A DNA stretch of 64,000 bases, from the NCBI GenBank assembly GCA_905479075.1, contig CAJQLA010000001.1, positions 122,514 through 186,513 on the forward strand, read 5' to 3'. A program made the position numbers and the translations under genes. The notes beneath the pieces are model-generated. The model was not told the DNA's origin. It saw only the letters and a list, made by a program, of their open reading frames with translations, and did no database searches. Origin of the DNA: an uncultured Gammaproteobacteria bacterium. Lineage in GTDB: Bacteria > Pseudomonadota > Gammaproteobacteria > Nitrosococcales > Methylophagaceae. Shown here in pieces: positions 8,525 through 17,174 of the stretch (position 1 is its first letter; every line of letters starts with the position of its first letter).

Positions 8525-9394
8525 TCAACGAATTAATAGAAACTGGGTGGTACTTTCCAATAGCATCTGTGTGGTAAAACTGCCAAAAATAAAGCCGTGT
8601 AATTTACCATGACTAAATGCACCCATCATAGTGATGTCTATCGCTTTTTCTTGTTGATACTGGGTTAATTCTTTAACGGGATCACCTGTCATCGCCTTAG
8701 CTACTATATTTAGGCCTGCTGCTTGTAATTCTGTGCGGGCATCTTCAACTAAATTAGTCGCATCTGCCAAGCTTTTTTGAACACTAACAATATGAATCTC
8801 AAGTTGACTGTCAAAAAAAGCATTTTTCTTCAATAGGTTAAGCGCCTTTTGGGATGTTGGGCTACCATTATAAGCAAACAACAGTTTTTGAGGCTCACTA
8901 AACGATGTTGTGGCGATAAAGACCGGTTTACTGATTGCTCTTATAGCTTGTTCTAACTGTGTACCCAGTCCTGCTTTACTGCCCTGATGGTCTTCGCCTT
9001 TTGCACCTAACACGACCATAGATATTTCAGACTCTAGATCGCTTAATGCTTCGGGCAAAGTGCCGTGTCGTTGCTTTGCAATTACATTTTCAACGCCAGC
9101 CTGCTCTGCTCTTTGTTTTGCATTTGTAATGAGGCGCTTGCCATCAGCGATAAGCTGCTTACTCTCTTGTCTTTCTTCGTCCGATAATTCATCAAGCAAA
9201 TGCTCTTTCATATTCGGCGTTAAATTACCTTCGTGATGCACTTGTTCACTATGATGTGAATGTTCAATAGTGTGCAACAATTTGAGCGGTGATTGATGGA
9301 TTTTAGACAGCCAAATTGCATAATCAATCACGGCATCGCTAAAGTTAGAACCGTCAATTCCTGCCAGAATTACTGATTGTGGTGTCACGGACAT
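8525..9394 (-). CDS. Universal stress protein, tandem UspA domains
   Basis: A 289-residue cytoplasmic protein with two Usp domains, about residues 5-145 and 160-289. The first keeps VVLGAKG followed by a degenerate glycine loop. The second keeps the ATP-binding pattern MMGAFSHGKLHGFIFGSFT. It lies 2 bases downstream of the SulP transporter gene, so the two are co-transcribed and end at the terminator at 8466-8504. SulP-Usp pairing is common in bacteria and suggests the Usp protein modulates or protects the transporter. The specific stress is not indicated. Confidence 0.9.
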   Translation of the reverse strand: MSVTPQSVILAGIDGSNFSDAVIDYAIWLSKIHQSPLKLLHTIEHSHHSEQVHHEGNLTPNMKEHLLDELSDEERQESKQLIADGKRLITNAKQRAEQAGVENVIAKQRHGTLPEALSDLESEISMVVLGAKGEDHQGSKAGLGTQLEQAIRAISKPVFIATTSFSEPQKLLFAYNGSPTSQKALNLLKKNAFFDSQLEIHIVSVQKSLADATNLVEDARTELQAAGLNIVAKAMTGDPVKELTQYQQEKAIDITMMGAFSHGKLHGFIFGSFTTQMLLESTTQFLLIR

Positions 9395-9396
9395 GA

Positions 9397-10887
9397 TTAA
9401 TGGCCTCCCATTATTTTTTCAATTTCTTCTGGCTTGTCATGAACCGCAAACTTATCTAATAAAGTTTCACTTGCTTCATTTAAACCAACAATACTGACAT
9501 CAGCACCTTCGCGACGAAGTTTAATGACCACTTTATCTAATGCAGCGACACCGGTAATATCCCAAAAATGGGCCCTATGCACATCGATTATGACTTTATC
9601 GACCGCCTCTTTAAAATCAAAAAAACCAATGAAACGGTCTGATGAATTAAAAAACACTTGTCCTACTACTTGATATGTACGGGTATCGGTTTCATCATTA
9701 TAATCAGACTCAATATACATAAATTGACTCAGACGTTGTGCCATAAATAATGAACCGATTAAGATCCCCGTAAACACACCAAACGCGAGGTTATGTGTCC
9801 ATACCACAACAATAACAGTGGCCACCATCACTGCTGAAGCACTCGTTGGATTAGTTTGAAGTTCTTTTATCGAATTCCAATTAAAGGTGCCCACCGAAAC
9901 CATTATCATGACCGCAACAAGCGCTGCCATTGGCACAATCGACAGAATGTCACTTAAAAATACAACCAAAATCAGTAATAACACACCCGCCGTCATCGTT
10001 GATAAACGGCCACGACCACCTGACTTAACATTGATAATAGACTGACCAATCATCGCGCAACCCGCCATACCACCGATAAGACCAGAACCAATATTGGCAA
10101 TACCTTGACCTTTACATTCACGCTTTTTGTCACTTTCTGTGTCAGTCAGTTCATCAATCACGTTAGCAGTCATCAGTGACTCAAGTAAACCAACAATCGC
10201 GATGGATACAGAGTAAGGGAAGATAATGCCCAGTGTTTCGAAGTTAAATGGCACATCTGGCCATAAGAAAATAGGCAATGTATCAGGCAACTCACCCATA
10301 TCACCGATAGTTCTAACATCAATTCCAAACAAGTAAACGATGACGGTTAACACTACGATATTGACCAATGGCGAGGGTAATAATTGGCCAATTTTAGGTA
10401 CATACGGAAATAGGTAAATAATGCCCAAGCCCGCGGCTGTCAAAGCATAAACATGCCATGTGACATCGGTCAGTTCAGGTAATTGAGCCATAAAAATCAA
10501 TATTGCTAATGCATTTAGAAACCCTGTCATGACTGATTTTGAGATAAAACTCATAAATTTATGCAAGTTCAGATAACCTGCAACAATCTGCAACACACCC
10601 GCCAAAATGGTTGCGACTAACAAATACTGTAAACCATGGTCTTTTACTAGAGTGACCATAAGCAATGCTGTGGCTGCTGTTGCTGCAGAAATCATCCCCG
10701 CTCTACCACCCACAATAGCAATAATAACCGCTATGGCAAATGAGGCGTACAGGCCAACCTTAGGATCAACACCAGCGATAATTGAAAAGGCAATCGCCTC
10801 AGGAACAAGGGCTAAAGCCACAACTATTCCGGCTAGAATGTCATCACGGACATTGCCAAGCCAATCTTGTTTCGCTGATAACAGCAT
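9397..10887 (-). CDS. SulP family inorganic anion transporter (sulfate or bicarbonate)
   Basis: A 496-residue inner-membrane protein from the ATG at 10887. This start has a good AGAGGA Shine-Dalgarno 8 bases away, while the longer frame to 10923 adds 12 residues without one. The N-terminal half has the SulP signature ([15 protein letters not shown], then GLYASF), with some 10-12 helices. A C-terminal STAS domain at about residues 405-490 contains [19 protein letters not shown]. Bacterial members carry sulfate, bicarbonate (BicA) or dicarboxylates, usually with Na+ or H+. A bicarbonate role is plausible for a marine bacterium, but the sequence does not settle the substrate. Confidence 0.88.
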   Translation of the reverse strand: MLLSAKQDWLGNVRDDILAGIVVALALVPEAIAFSIIAGVDPKVGLYASFAIAVIIAIVGGRAGMISAATAATALLMVTLVKDHGLQYLLVATILAGVLQIVAGYLNLHKFMSFISKSVMTGFLNALAILIFMAQLPELTDVTWHVYALTAAGLGIIYLFPYVPKIGQLLPSPLVNIVVLTVIVYLFGIDVRTIGDMGELPDTLPIFLWPDVPFNFETLGIIFPYSVSIAIVGLLESLMTANVIDELTDTESDKKRECKGQGIANIGSGLIGGMAGCAMIGQSIINVKSGGRGRLSTMTAGVLLLILVVFLSDILSIVPMAALVAVMIMVSVGTFNWNSIKELQTNPTSASAVMVATVIVVVWTHNLAFGVFTGILIGSLFMAQRLSQFMYIESDYNDETDTRTYQVVGQVFFNSSDRFIGFFDFKEAVDKVIIDVHRAHFWDITGVAALDKVVIKLRREGADVSIVGLNEASETLLDKFAVHDKPEEIEKIMGGH

Positions 10888-11048
10888 GAATTTTTCCTCT
10901 ACGACGAAAATATTGACAGTCACTGCCAGAAAGTTATAACTAGTTTGAAAGCTTAGACATCAGCAAAAATACCCGCTGTACCTATCAACAAATAGGCCGT
11001 GCATTATACAGTAAAAGAAATACAGCCATGATTTAGGCTTTGTCTATT

Positions 11049-11231
11049 TTATTCTGTGTGATGTCGTTCTTTTCGCGCTATCGCCTGAGTGGAAATCTGC
11101 TGCTTTTCGATGTGGCTTGCTTCCGACCACCGTAAAATCTCATCTAAGCTGCGCCCACAACCTATGCAAATGTTATTTTGATCTAAACAACAATTTCTAA
11201 TACACGGTGATTGCAATGCTGGTGACGTCAT
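11049..11231 (-). CDS. DUF1289 small cysteine-rich protein
   Basis: A 60-residue protein with the full DUF1289 pattern. C10-x3-C14 within SPCIRNCCLD, and CIGCGRSLDEILRW, where the cysteines probably bind an iron-sulfur cluster or zinc and the GRSLDEI-x-W helix is conserved. Its ATG overlaps the TGA of the frameshifted upstream gene (ATGA), so it is the last gene of a translationally coupled group that starts at the alcohol dehydrogenase. DUF1289 proteins have no established function. Confidence 0.9.
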   Translation of the reverse strand: MTSPALQSPCIRNCCLDQNNICIGCGRSLDEILRWSEASHIEKQQISTQAIARKERHHTE

Positions 11232-11478
11232 TCTATTGCTAATTTTTCTACTGTTTCAATTCTAAAACATTTAAACGATAAAGCATTGTTAAATGCTTGT
11301 TCAAAATTCACAACAATACCGTCAAAACAGGGCCTATCCAAATATTTTCCTCAGGCCACACATCACCTCGCCATATCGTCAAAGTGTCTATTTCTGCATC
11401 GTGAAAATTGGGGCACTCCTCATCATCTAATATTAACTGGCTGTTTATGATGTCCCGTTTGGTATCAAATTCAGTCAT
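11228..11478 (-). pseudogene. Small hypothetical gene with a frameshift (FHDAEI-type)
   Basis: From the ATG at 11478 an ORF reads 56 codons to a TGA at 11308-11310, with the segment CPNFHDAEIDTLTIWRGD. Switching frame near 11325 gives a continuation containing GIVVNFEQAFNN and RIETVEKLAIE, which ends in a TGA overlapping the DUF1289 start by 4 bases. The upstream NTF2-like gene stops 2 bases before the ATG. This coupling on both sides shows that the intact gene spanned the whole interval and that one frameshift (minus 1 or plus 2) broke it. The FHDAEI motif recalls small immunity-like proteins, but I do not recognise the family. A sequencing error is the main alternative. Confidence 0.65.
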
Positions 11479-11480
11479 TA

Positions 11481-11957
11481 TTAGATTTTAAGACCCGCTT
11501 GTTGAGTCATGCTGGTGGTCCACATATGGCGGTATAGCGCCCACCTGCCCTCTTCTTTTTTCCAAATCACTAGATACTTACCAAAATCGATAATCTCTCC
11601 ATCCTGAGCATGAATGGTATACCTGCCTACTTCATGAACAATTTCTCCAGTCCCTTCAACCTCAACGGTTTTAAGTTTGACACTCGCTATACCTAAACCC
11701 ATTAGTCCCTGCCAAAAAGAGGCAATATTGTGACTGCCCTCAACGACTTCATTATTAGCTGGGAATATTTGACCATCTTTAGCATAAAGATTTGCCAACT
11801 TAATGACGTCAACTTGCTTAAAAGCATCCATAAAAACTTTTTCAGCTTCCACAATTTCTAAAAATATGATTTTTTGTTGGTACTCATCCGGAGTACAAGC
11901 AATGCAAACAAGCAGTACAAAGCCCATAAAAAGTCTTTTTAATTTAGTCAACATCAT
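11481..11957 (-). CDS. NTF2-like (SnoaL/DUF4440) exported protein, second copy
   Basis: A 158-residue protein with a hydrophobic signal at residues 9-22 ending at a cysteine (VCIACTP), so it may be a lipoprotein with an imperfect lipobox. The mature part is an NTF2-like fold: EKVFMDAFKQVDVIKLANLYAKDG, then a strand-rich region ending in GRWALYRHMWT. The family includes ketosteroid-isomerase-like enzymes and many non-catalytic ligand-binding proteins. It lies 7 bases downstream of another NTF2-like gene. The pair looks like diverged tandem copies; the function is unknown. Confidence 0.75.
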   Translation of the reverse strand: MMLTKLKRLFMGFVLLVCIACTPDEYQQKIIFLEIVEAEKVFMDAFKQVDVIKLANLYAKDGQIFPANNEVVEGSHNIASFWQGLMGLGIASVKLKTVEVEGTGEIVHEVGRYTIHAQDGEIIDFGKYLVIWKKEEGRWALYRHMWTTSMTQQAGLKI

Positions 11958-11964
11958 TTAAACC

Positions 11965-12456
11965 TTATATAACTGGCTCTGCTTCACTACCCGTCATGAT
12001 CAAACCATAAACTCGAGTAATCATTGGAAGACCTCGCACATTAACAATCTGTATTTTTTCGTAGGTACGAGTTGTCATAATAATTTCACCATCCATAGTG
12101 ATTGTTTCCGTTACCAAGTCAGTCACCTCTGCACTTTTACCATTCTCAGCAATTGATATAGCAATATCATCAACCTGATAACTAAACTTCATTGGCATCG
12201 ACCAACCCTGTTTTAAATGTTCCTTATAGCCTAATAAATCAAGTTCCATCTTACCGCCTTGACTACCAGAAAACTCAAAGGTCACTTTGGCGTCTTTTGC
12301 AAAATGAGTAATCAGCTGTTCTACATCTTGTCTTTTTGCAGCTTCTTCAATATTCGAGATCAAATTCTCTATCGATTTCTCGGTGATCAATTCCTCTGCC
12401 AAGCTGGTGAAGGGCAGAAAACATAAGAGAATTAAGCAATTCTTTAACACCTTCAT
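11965..12456 (-). CDS. NTF2-like (SnoaL) exported protein, first copy
   Basis: A 163-residue protein from the ATG at 12456, which has a GGGA Shine-Dalgarno six bases upstream. A TTG 18 bases further upstream is in frame but less likely. The N-terminal signal peptide ends near FTSLAEE. The mature protein has the NTF2-like opening IEEAAKRQDVEQLITHFAKDAKVTF and a beta-rich remainder. It lies 20 bases downstream of the alcohol dehydrogenase gene in the same operon. It probably acts in the periplasm. No catalytic residues can be assigned. Confidence 0.75.
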   Translation of the reverse strand: MKVLKNCLILLCFLPFTSLAEELITEKSIENLISNIEEAAKRQDVEQLITHFAKDAKVTFEFSGSQGGKMELDLLGYKEHLKQGWSMPMKFSYQVDDIAISIAENGKSAEVTDLVTETITMDGEIIMTTRTYEKIQIVNVRGLPMITRVYGLIMTGSEAEPVI

Positions 12457-12476
12457 CTTATTTCCCAAAGTCAATA

Positions 12477-13478
12477 TTAGCGTTCTAATACAATACGGTA
12501 ATGCGCATCACCATTTCGTAGCCTAGCTATCGCCTCATTCACCTTATCAAAACCAAATTTCTCAACCTTTGGTTTAATATGATGTAGTTTGGCAAATTCA
12601 AGCATTTTAACCATTGTTTCAGGACTCCCAACAGGTGAGCCTGAAACAGAACGTTGCCCCAATAGCAAGGGGAATACAGCGATATCAAGAGGGTCAAGCA
12701 CAGCGCCAACAAAGTGCAATCGACCTTTTGGTGCTAATGTACTGAGATACAAGTTCCAATCCAGCTTTACGCTAACGGTTGAAATAATAAAGTCAAAACG
12801 TCCTGCCGCCTCAGTAATTTCGGCTTCGTCTCGTGAGTTTAATGTTTGATGCGCACCTAGCGCTAGTGCTTCTTCTCGTTTATCTGCACTGGAAGTAAAA
12901 GCGGTTACCTCACAACCCCAAGCATTTAGAAACTGTAAGGCCAAGTGGCCTAAGCCTCCAATGCCTATCACTGCCACTTTATCTGTCGATTTAATATCGA
13001 ATTGAACGAGTGGATTGAAAACAGTAATGCCTGCACAGAACAATGGTCCTGCTGATTCGAGATCAATTCCGGCTGGTATTACAACCACACTATTGGCGGC
13101 AGCCCTGACTTTATCAGCAAAGCCGCCATGGTGTCCTATAACAGTTGGCTGTGCGCTAGCGCATAGGTTGTGATTACCACTGTGACACATTGAACAGCTA
13201 TCACAAAAGCCAGCATGCCAGCCTAAACCAACGATCTGCCCAATAGCTAGATCAGAGACATTACTGCCAATTTGGGCAATTTTTCCTACCACTTCATGGC
13301 CTGGGACAACCGGGTACTCTGTTGCGCCCCAATCATTATCAATCACATGAATATCGCTATGACACAGTCCAGAATATAAAACATCAAGTTCTACATCATT
13401 AGATTCTAGGTCTCCAGGCTCATATTCGAATGCTTTAAGTTCACCTTGTGGTTCAAATGCTGCATATGCTTTTATCAT
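12477..13478 (-). CDS. Zinc-dependent NAD(P) alcohol/aldehyde dehydrogenase (YahK/CAD-like MDR)
   Basis: A 333-residue MDR-family dehydrogenase from the ATG at 13478, supported by GGGAAG upstream. It shows the catalytic zinc site SGLCHSDIH and GHEVVG, the structural zinc four-cysteine lobe (CDSCSMCHSGNHNLC), and the cofactor motif VIGIGGLGHLALQF. The post-Rossmann residues TSSADKREEA favour NADP, as in the cinnamyl-alcohol-dehydrogenase/YahK group that reduces a broad range of aldehydes. It heads a minus-strand operon followed by two NTF2-like genes. The physiological substrate is unknown. Confidence 0.88.
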   Translation of the reverse strand: MIKAYAAFEPQGELKAFEYEPGDLESNDVELDVLYSGLCHSDIHVIDNDWGATEYPVVPGHEVVGKIAQIGSNVSDLAIGQIVGLGWHAGFCDSCSMCHSGNHNLCASAQPTVIGHHGGFADKVRAAANSVVVIPAGIDLESAGPLFCAGITVFNPLVQFDIKSTDKVAVIGIGGLGHLALQFLNAWGCEVTAFTSSADKREEALALGAHQTLNSRDEAEITEAAGRFDFIISTVSVKLDWNLYLSTLAPKGRLHFVGAVLDPLDIAVFPLLLGQRSVSGSPVGSPETMVKMLEFAKLHHIKPKVEKFGFDKVNEAIARLRNGDAHYRIVLER

Positions 13479-13537
13479 GACAAACTTCCCGTAATAATTA
13501 ACTGCGTTTGAAATCAGAACTAGCAAATAGACTTACT

Positions 13538-13784
13538 TTATGATGCCCCTGATTTTCTTTTCTTTCGACAGGAATAACAACGTATTGCTACTGCCCAAAT
13601 ATAACCTTTCGCTTCTTCGTAATACCACTTTTGTTTTTCTGCAGTCCATACTTCAGATTTGCCACAATCCATACAAATAAATGGGTAATCTTGATAATAT
13701 TGGCAATTCACCATAAGTATTAATATGTGCTAATTTGGATTGTTCAGCCAAGACTACTCCTTCAGGTGGTTGTCCACTTGGCAT
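13538..13784 (-). pseudogene. Zinc-ribbon domain protein (zf-trcl type) broken by a frameshift
   Basis: From the ATG at 13784 the frame reads PSGQPPEGVVLAEQSKLAHI and then NTYGELP. Near 13700 the homologous frame moves by plus 1 (or minus 2) and continues YYQDYPFICMDCGKSEVWTA, then QKWYYEEAKGYIWA and RCYSCRKKR, to the TAA at 13538. The two C-x2-C pairs and the EVWTA-QKWYYEEAKG core are those of the small zf-trcl zinc-ribbon family. Each half alone lacks the rest of the family, so this is one gene with one frameshift. Open frame without a good start extends upstream of 13784 to about 13820. A sequencing error could explain it. Function of the family is unknown. Confidence 0.75.
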
Positions 13785-13872
13785 ATGTGATGGCAATAGT
13801 GAGATTTCTTTACCATTTACAGTTTACTATTTCTTAATAGCTATAAATTACAAGTTTAGGTCACTATTTTCG

Positions 13873-14262
13873 CTAGTGAAGCACTTGAAGTAGCAAAGCA
13901 ATTTGGCAAGCAAAACCAGTAGCAAAAGCCAAGGTACGAAGCCAAGGGATTTTAAATGCGTAAACGAAAAAATGAGTCAATCTAGCCCAAAAATAAACTT
14001 CACAACTTAAAGCTGTAACAGCATTATTTGCACCTGCTAATTGCACAACGAATACTAGTGCCGCAAAAACCACCAGATTTTCTACTGCATTACTGTGTGC
14101 CTTCTTCATCCGATCAGCCCATGGCGATAAAGGCTTTGGATCATCCGGATAACCTACAGCGTCTATCAACCCTCTTACAGCAATCAAATTAAGAACATAA
14201 GGCACCCACATTACAGCCGTTAAAGCTGTTACCCATACTAAATAGCTTAGCTCTGTAGTCAT
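13873..14262 (-). CDS. MAPEG family membrane protein
   Basis: A 129-residue integral membrane protein with four predicted helices and the MAPEG pattern: N-terminal helix, DRMKKAHSNAVENLVVFAALVF containing the conserved Asn/Glu, then VYFWARLTHFFVYAFKIPWLRTLAF. Eukaryotic members are glutathione transferases or peroxidases of the membrane. Bacterial members of this short type are mostly uncharacterised. It stands alone between the broken zinc-ribbon gene and ppk2. Confidence 0.87.
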   Translation of the reverse strand: MTTELSYLVWVTALTAVMWVPYVLNLIAVRGLIDAVGYPDDPKPLSPWADRMKKAHSNAVENLVVFAALVFVVQLAGANNAVTALSCEVYFWARLTHFFVYAFKIPWLRTLAFATGFACQIALLLQVLH

Positions 14263-14363
14263 TTCTTATCCCCTTTTTAGGTTTGTTTCTACTAGTAAGT
14301 ATGACGTCTAAAGCCACACAAAGTTACATAGGCTACTATTCAGAGGGTTCAAAGGGCTGTTTA

Positions 14364-15233
14364 TTAACCCTCGTTTAGACGTTGACGATACTCGGCAAAC
14401 TTCGCCTTTTCTATCTCGTCCACATTTGGATAGGTTATATCTAATGAACGTAATGATTGCAAAATGATTTCAGCAACTTGTAAACGCATAAAAGGTTTAT
14501 TGTCCGCAGGTATTGCATACCAAGGCGCATCAGGTGTTGATGTTGCATTCAACATAGATTGGTAAGCATCCATATAAGATTCCCAATGTTGTCGTTGATC
14601 AATATCGCCCTCAGAAAATTTCCAATGCTTCTTTGGATTATCTAAACGAGATAGAAAACGCCTTTTTTGTTCCCCTTTAGACACATTCAACCAGAATTTA
14701 ATGACGACAGTACCATTACGAGAAAGGTGTTTTTCCAAGTCGTTAATCGAATCAAAACGTTGTTGCCATAATTCATTGCCAGTGGCATTACTACCTAAAC
14801 GTTGTGATTCAAGAATGCTAGGGTGAACTCGCACCACAAGTACTTCTTCATAATAACTACGGTTAAAGATCCCTATTAAACCTCGTTCCGGTAGTTCTTT
14901 ACTCGTTCGCCATAGAAAATCATGATCAAGTTCTGTTGAACTCGGTTGTTTAAATGAATGCACTTGACAGCCTGCGGGATTAATCCCTCTGGTAACAGCT
15001 CTGATTGTGCCATCCTTGCCAGCGGCATCCATTGCCTGAAAAATCAACAGTATGGAATGATGATTATGGGCATACATCATTTGTTGATAATCATCTATTT
15101 CACTTATTAATGATTTCAGCTTCTTTTTATAAGCCTTTTTAACCAGAGAATATTCTTCTGGTGATGTTGCGGCTTCTGAAAGCTTAAAAGATCCGTCAAA
15201 AGGGACAAGGAATTCGCTAACGCTGTTACTCAT
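14364..15233 (-). CDS. ppk2: Polyphosphate kinase 2 (PPK2) family
   Basis: A 289-residue soluble kinase with the PPK2 core: Walker A FQAMDAAGKDGTIRAV at residues 65-80, the acceptor loop NPAGCQVHSFKQPS, Walker B/lid GIFNRSYYEEVLVVRVHP and FWLNVSKGEQKRRFLSR. It transfers phosphate between inorganic polyphosphate and nucleotides. The roughly 290-residue single-domain size is that of class I or III enzymes (ADP or AMP acceptors), and the sequence alone does not fix the acceptor. It lies 39 bases downstream of nhaA on the same strand. Confidence 0.92.
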   Translation of the reverse strand: MSNSVSEFLVPFDGSFKLSEAATSPEEYSLVKKAYKKKLKSLISEIDDYQQMMYAHNHHSILLIFQAMDAAGKDGTIRAVTRGINPAGCQVHSFKQPSSTELDHDFLWRTSKELPERGLIGIFNRSYYEEVLVVRVHPSILESQRLGSNATGNELWQQRFDSINDLEKHLSRNGTVVIKFWLNVSKGEQKRRFLSRLDNPKKHWKFSEGDIDQRQHWESYMDAYQSMLNATSTPDAPWYAIPADNKPFMRLQVAEIILQSLRSLDITYPNVDEIEKAKFAEYRQRLNEG

Positions 15234-15272
15234 TTACTTAAGCACCCTTAAAGTAGAACATTCGTAACTCAA

Positions 15273-16469
15273 TTATGACGCATTTTCTTTAGTATTTTTT
15301 AGCAACCAATACCCCAAAAATCCCGATGCGAAAGAACCAATTAAAATGGCGAGTCTATCCGTGAAATGAAACATCTGATTATCTTTGAACGCCAAAGAAG
15401 CGATGAATAAACTCATCGTAAAACCAATCCCGGTTAACACTGCTGTGCCATAAAGTTGGCGCCAACTACTTCCTGCTGGTAATTCTGCAAATTTAAGTTT
15501 GATTGCTAGCCAACTGAAACCGAATACGCCGAGTTGTTTACCTATAAACAAACCAAACATAATGCCCAAGGGAACGCTTCCTGACATTTGTTCTAAAGAG
15601 ATCTCTGTTACATTGACACCTGCATTCACAAACGCAAATATCGGCAAAATGAAGAAAGCAACCCAAAAATGCAGATCATGCTCAATTTCTTTCAACAAAG
15701 AATGCCCTTCTGCATTTTCCTTTAGTGGGATGGTAAAGGCCAAGGCAACACCTGCTAAAGTAGCATGCACGCCAGATTTCAAAACGCTCACCCAGAGCAC
15801 CCAGCCAATGATAAAGTAAGCTGCCTTTTTAGTGACGCCAAATCGATTCATCACAATAAGAATTGCCAATGATACAAACGCGACTGAAATGGATAATGTT
15901 GACAGGTCTGTTGTGTAAAACAAAGCAATGATCACAATTGCACCCAAATCATCAATAATGGCCAATGCCATCAAAAATAATTTCAGTGATACAGGGACGC
16001 GATTACCCAGCATAGACAGAATACCCAAAGCAAAAGCAATATCTGTTGCGGTCGGAATAGCCCAGCCATTGATAGCCACTGGGTTTTCACTTGAGTAATT
16101 AAATGCTACATAAACAGCAGCAGGCACAACCATTCCACCTATTGCTGCGACACCAGGTAAAACGGCTTGTTTTACTGATGATAAATGGCCCTCAATCAAT
16201 TCTCGCTTGACTTCTAATCCTATTAACAGGAAGAAAATAGCCATTAAACCATCGTTAACCCAATGGTGAAGAGACTTGGCCAGATGTAAAGCACCAATGT
16301 GGATCTCAACAGGAATGTGTAAAAAAGACTCATAAAAAGGTGATAAAAAAGAATTGCTTAACACCAAAGCAAATATAGTAGCAAAAATTAGTAAAACACC
16401 ACTCGATGACTCTTTATCTATAAAGTCATCTATATCACTTAAAATCTTATTGACCCTTTTACGTATCAT
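15273..16469 (-). CDS. nhaA: Na+/H+ antiporter NhaA
   Basis: A 398-residue inner-membrane antiporter, close to the usual 390-residue length. Key motifs are LMAIFFLLIGLEVKREL, the ion-path TATDIAFALGIL (residues 141-151) and the paired aspartates D173-D174 in ALAIIDDLGAIV that bind Na+ and H+. It expels Na+ in exchange for protons and is expected in a marine or halotolerant bacterium. Its neighbours ppk2 and the thiopurine methyltransferase have no obvious functional link. Confidence 0.96.
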   Translation of the reverse strand: MIRKRVNKILSDIDDFIDKESSSGVLLIFATIFALVLSNSFLSPFYESFLHIPVEIHIGALHLAKSLHHWVNDGLMAIFFLLIGLEVKRELIEGHLSSVKQAVLPGVAAIGGMVVPAAVYVAFNYSSENPVAINGWAIPTATDIAFALGILSMLGNRVPVSLKLFLMALAIIDDLGAIVIIALFYTTDLSTLSISVAFVSLAILIVMNRFGVTKKAAYFIIGWVLWVSVLKSGVHATLAGVALAFTIPLKENAEGHSLLKEIEHDLHFWVAFFILPIFAFVNAGVNVTEISLEQMSGSVPLGIMFGLFIGKQLGVFGFSWLAIKLKFAELPAGSSWRQLYGTAVLTGIGFTMSLFIASLAFKDNQMFHFTDRLAILIGSFASGFLGYWLLKNTKENAS

Positions 16470-16515
16470 TTTTTAACTCTTCATTAATTCTTACAAATTT
16501 TCTGGAATTGTGTGC

Positions 16516-17154
16516 TTATTTTCTGTTTAGTAACCACACATTTTCTTCTGCTGGTATTTTACCCTTCATGCCACCCTCAACTTTGCCACTATATAGTTGC
16601 TTTAATAGATAACTATCTTGGAAATGTAGTTCTATCTCATCATTCGGGACTGAAAATGGTGGGCCAGTCATTAGAGTGTGATCATACTCGTAATTGACTA
16701 TTAATTGGGGAGCTTTATTTGTAATTAATTGTATCTGTTTAACATAGTCGGCTCTTTGTGCTTTAGGTAGTGCAACCAGTGCTGCTCTATCGTAGACTGC
16801 ATCGACGTTACACATATCTGATACTGATAGATCAAAAATATCACCCACAAATATAGTCAGGCGATCATAACTATATTTTATATGCTTGTTTGTGCGCGAA
16901 ATCTCTGGAACAAGTGCAAGCTGTTCAAATAATGCTTTAACCGCCGGTTCATGGAGTTCAATACCAATGACTTGATAAGACTTGGATAATAGCCAACCTA
17001 TATCAAGCGTTTTTCCACAAAGCGGTAGAAAAATGGCCTGTCCAGGCTCTAATGATAGCGTTTCAAAATACCTTAGTAAGAATGGGTTAACCGTATTTTG
17101 ATGAAAGCCTATTTCATTATTTTGCCATTTCTGGTGCCAAAATTCTGCATCCAT
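16516..17154 (-). CDS. tpm: Thiopurine S-methyltransferase (TPMT family)
   Basis: A 212-residue SAM-dependent methyltransferase. The ATG at 17154 begins MDAEFWHQKWQNNEIGFHQ, the family's canonical N-terminus. A TTG four codons upstream is unlikely. Other motifs are FLPLCGKTLDIGWLL (SAM motif I), VIGIELHEPAV and DAVYDRAALVALPKAQR. Bacterial TPMTs methylate thiopurines and also selenium and tellurium oxyanions, giving volatile products. It is 20 bases downstream of the MBL-fold gene, so it is probably in the operon that begins at 18786. Confidence 0.93.
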   Translation of the reverse strand: MDAEFWHQKWQNNEIGFHQNTVNPFLLRYFETLSLEPGQAIFLPLCGKTLDIGWLLSKSYQVIGIELHEPAVKALFEQLALVPEISRTNKHIKYSYDRLTIFVGDIFDLSVSDMCNVDAVYDRAALVALPKAQRADYVKQIQLITNKAPQLIVNYEYDHTLMTGPPFSVPNDEIELHFQDSYLLKQLYSGKVEGGMKGKIPAEENVWLLNRK

Positions 17155-17174
17155 GCTAAATACCAAATCTAAGC

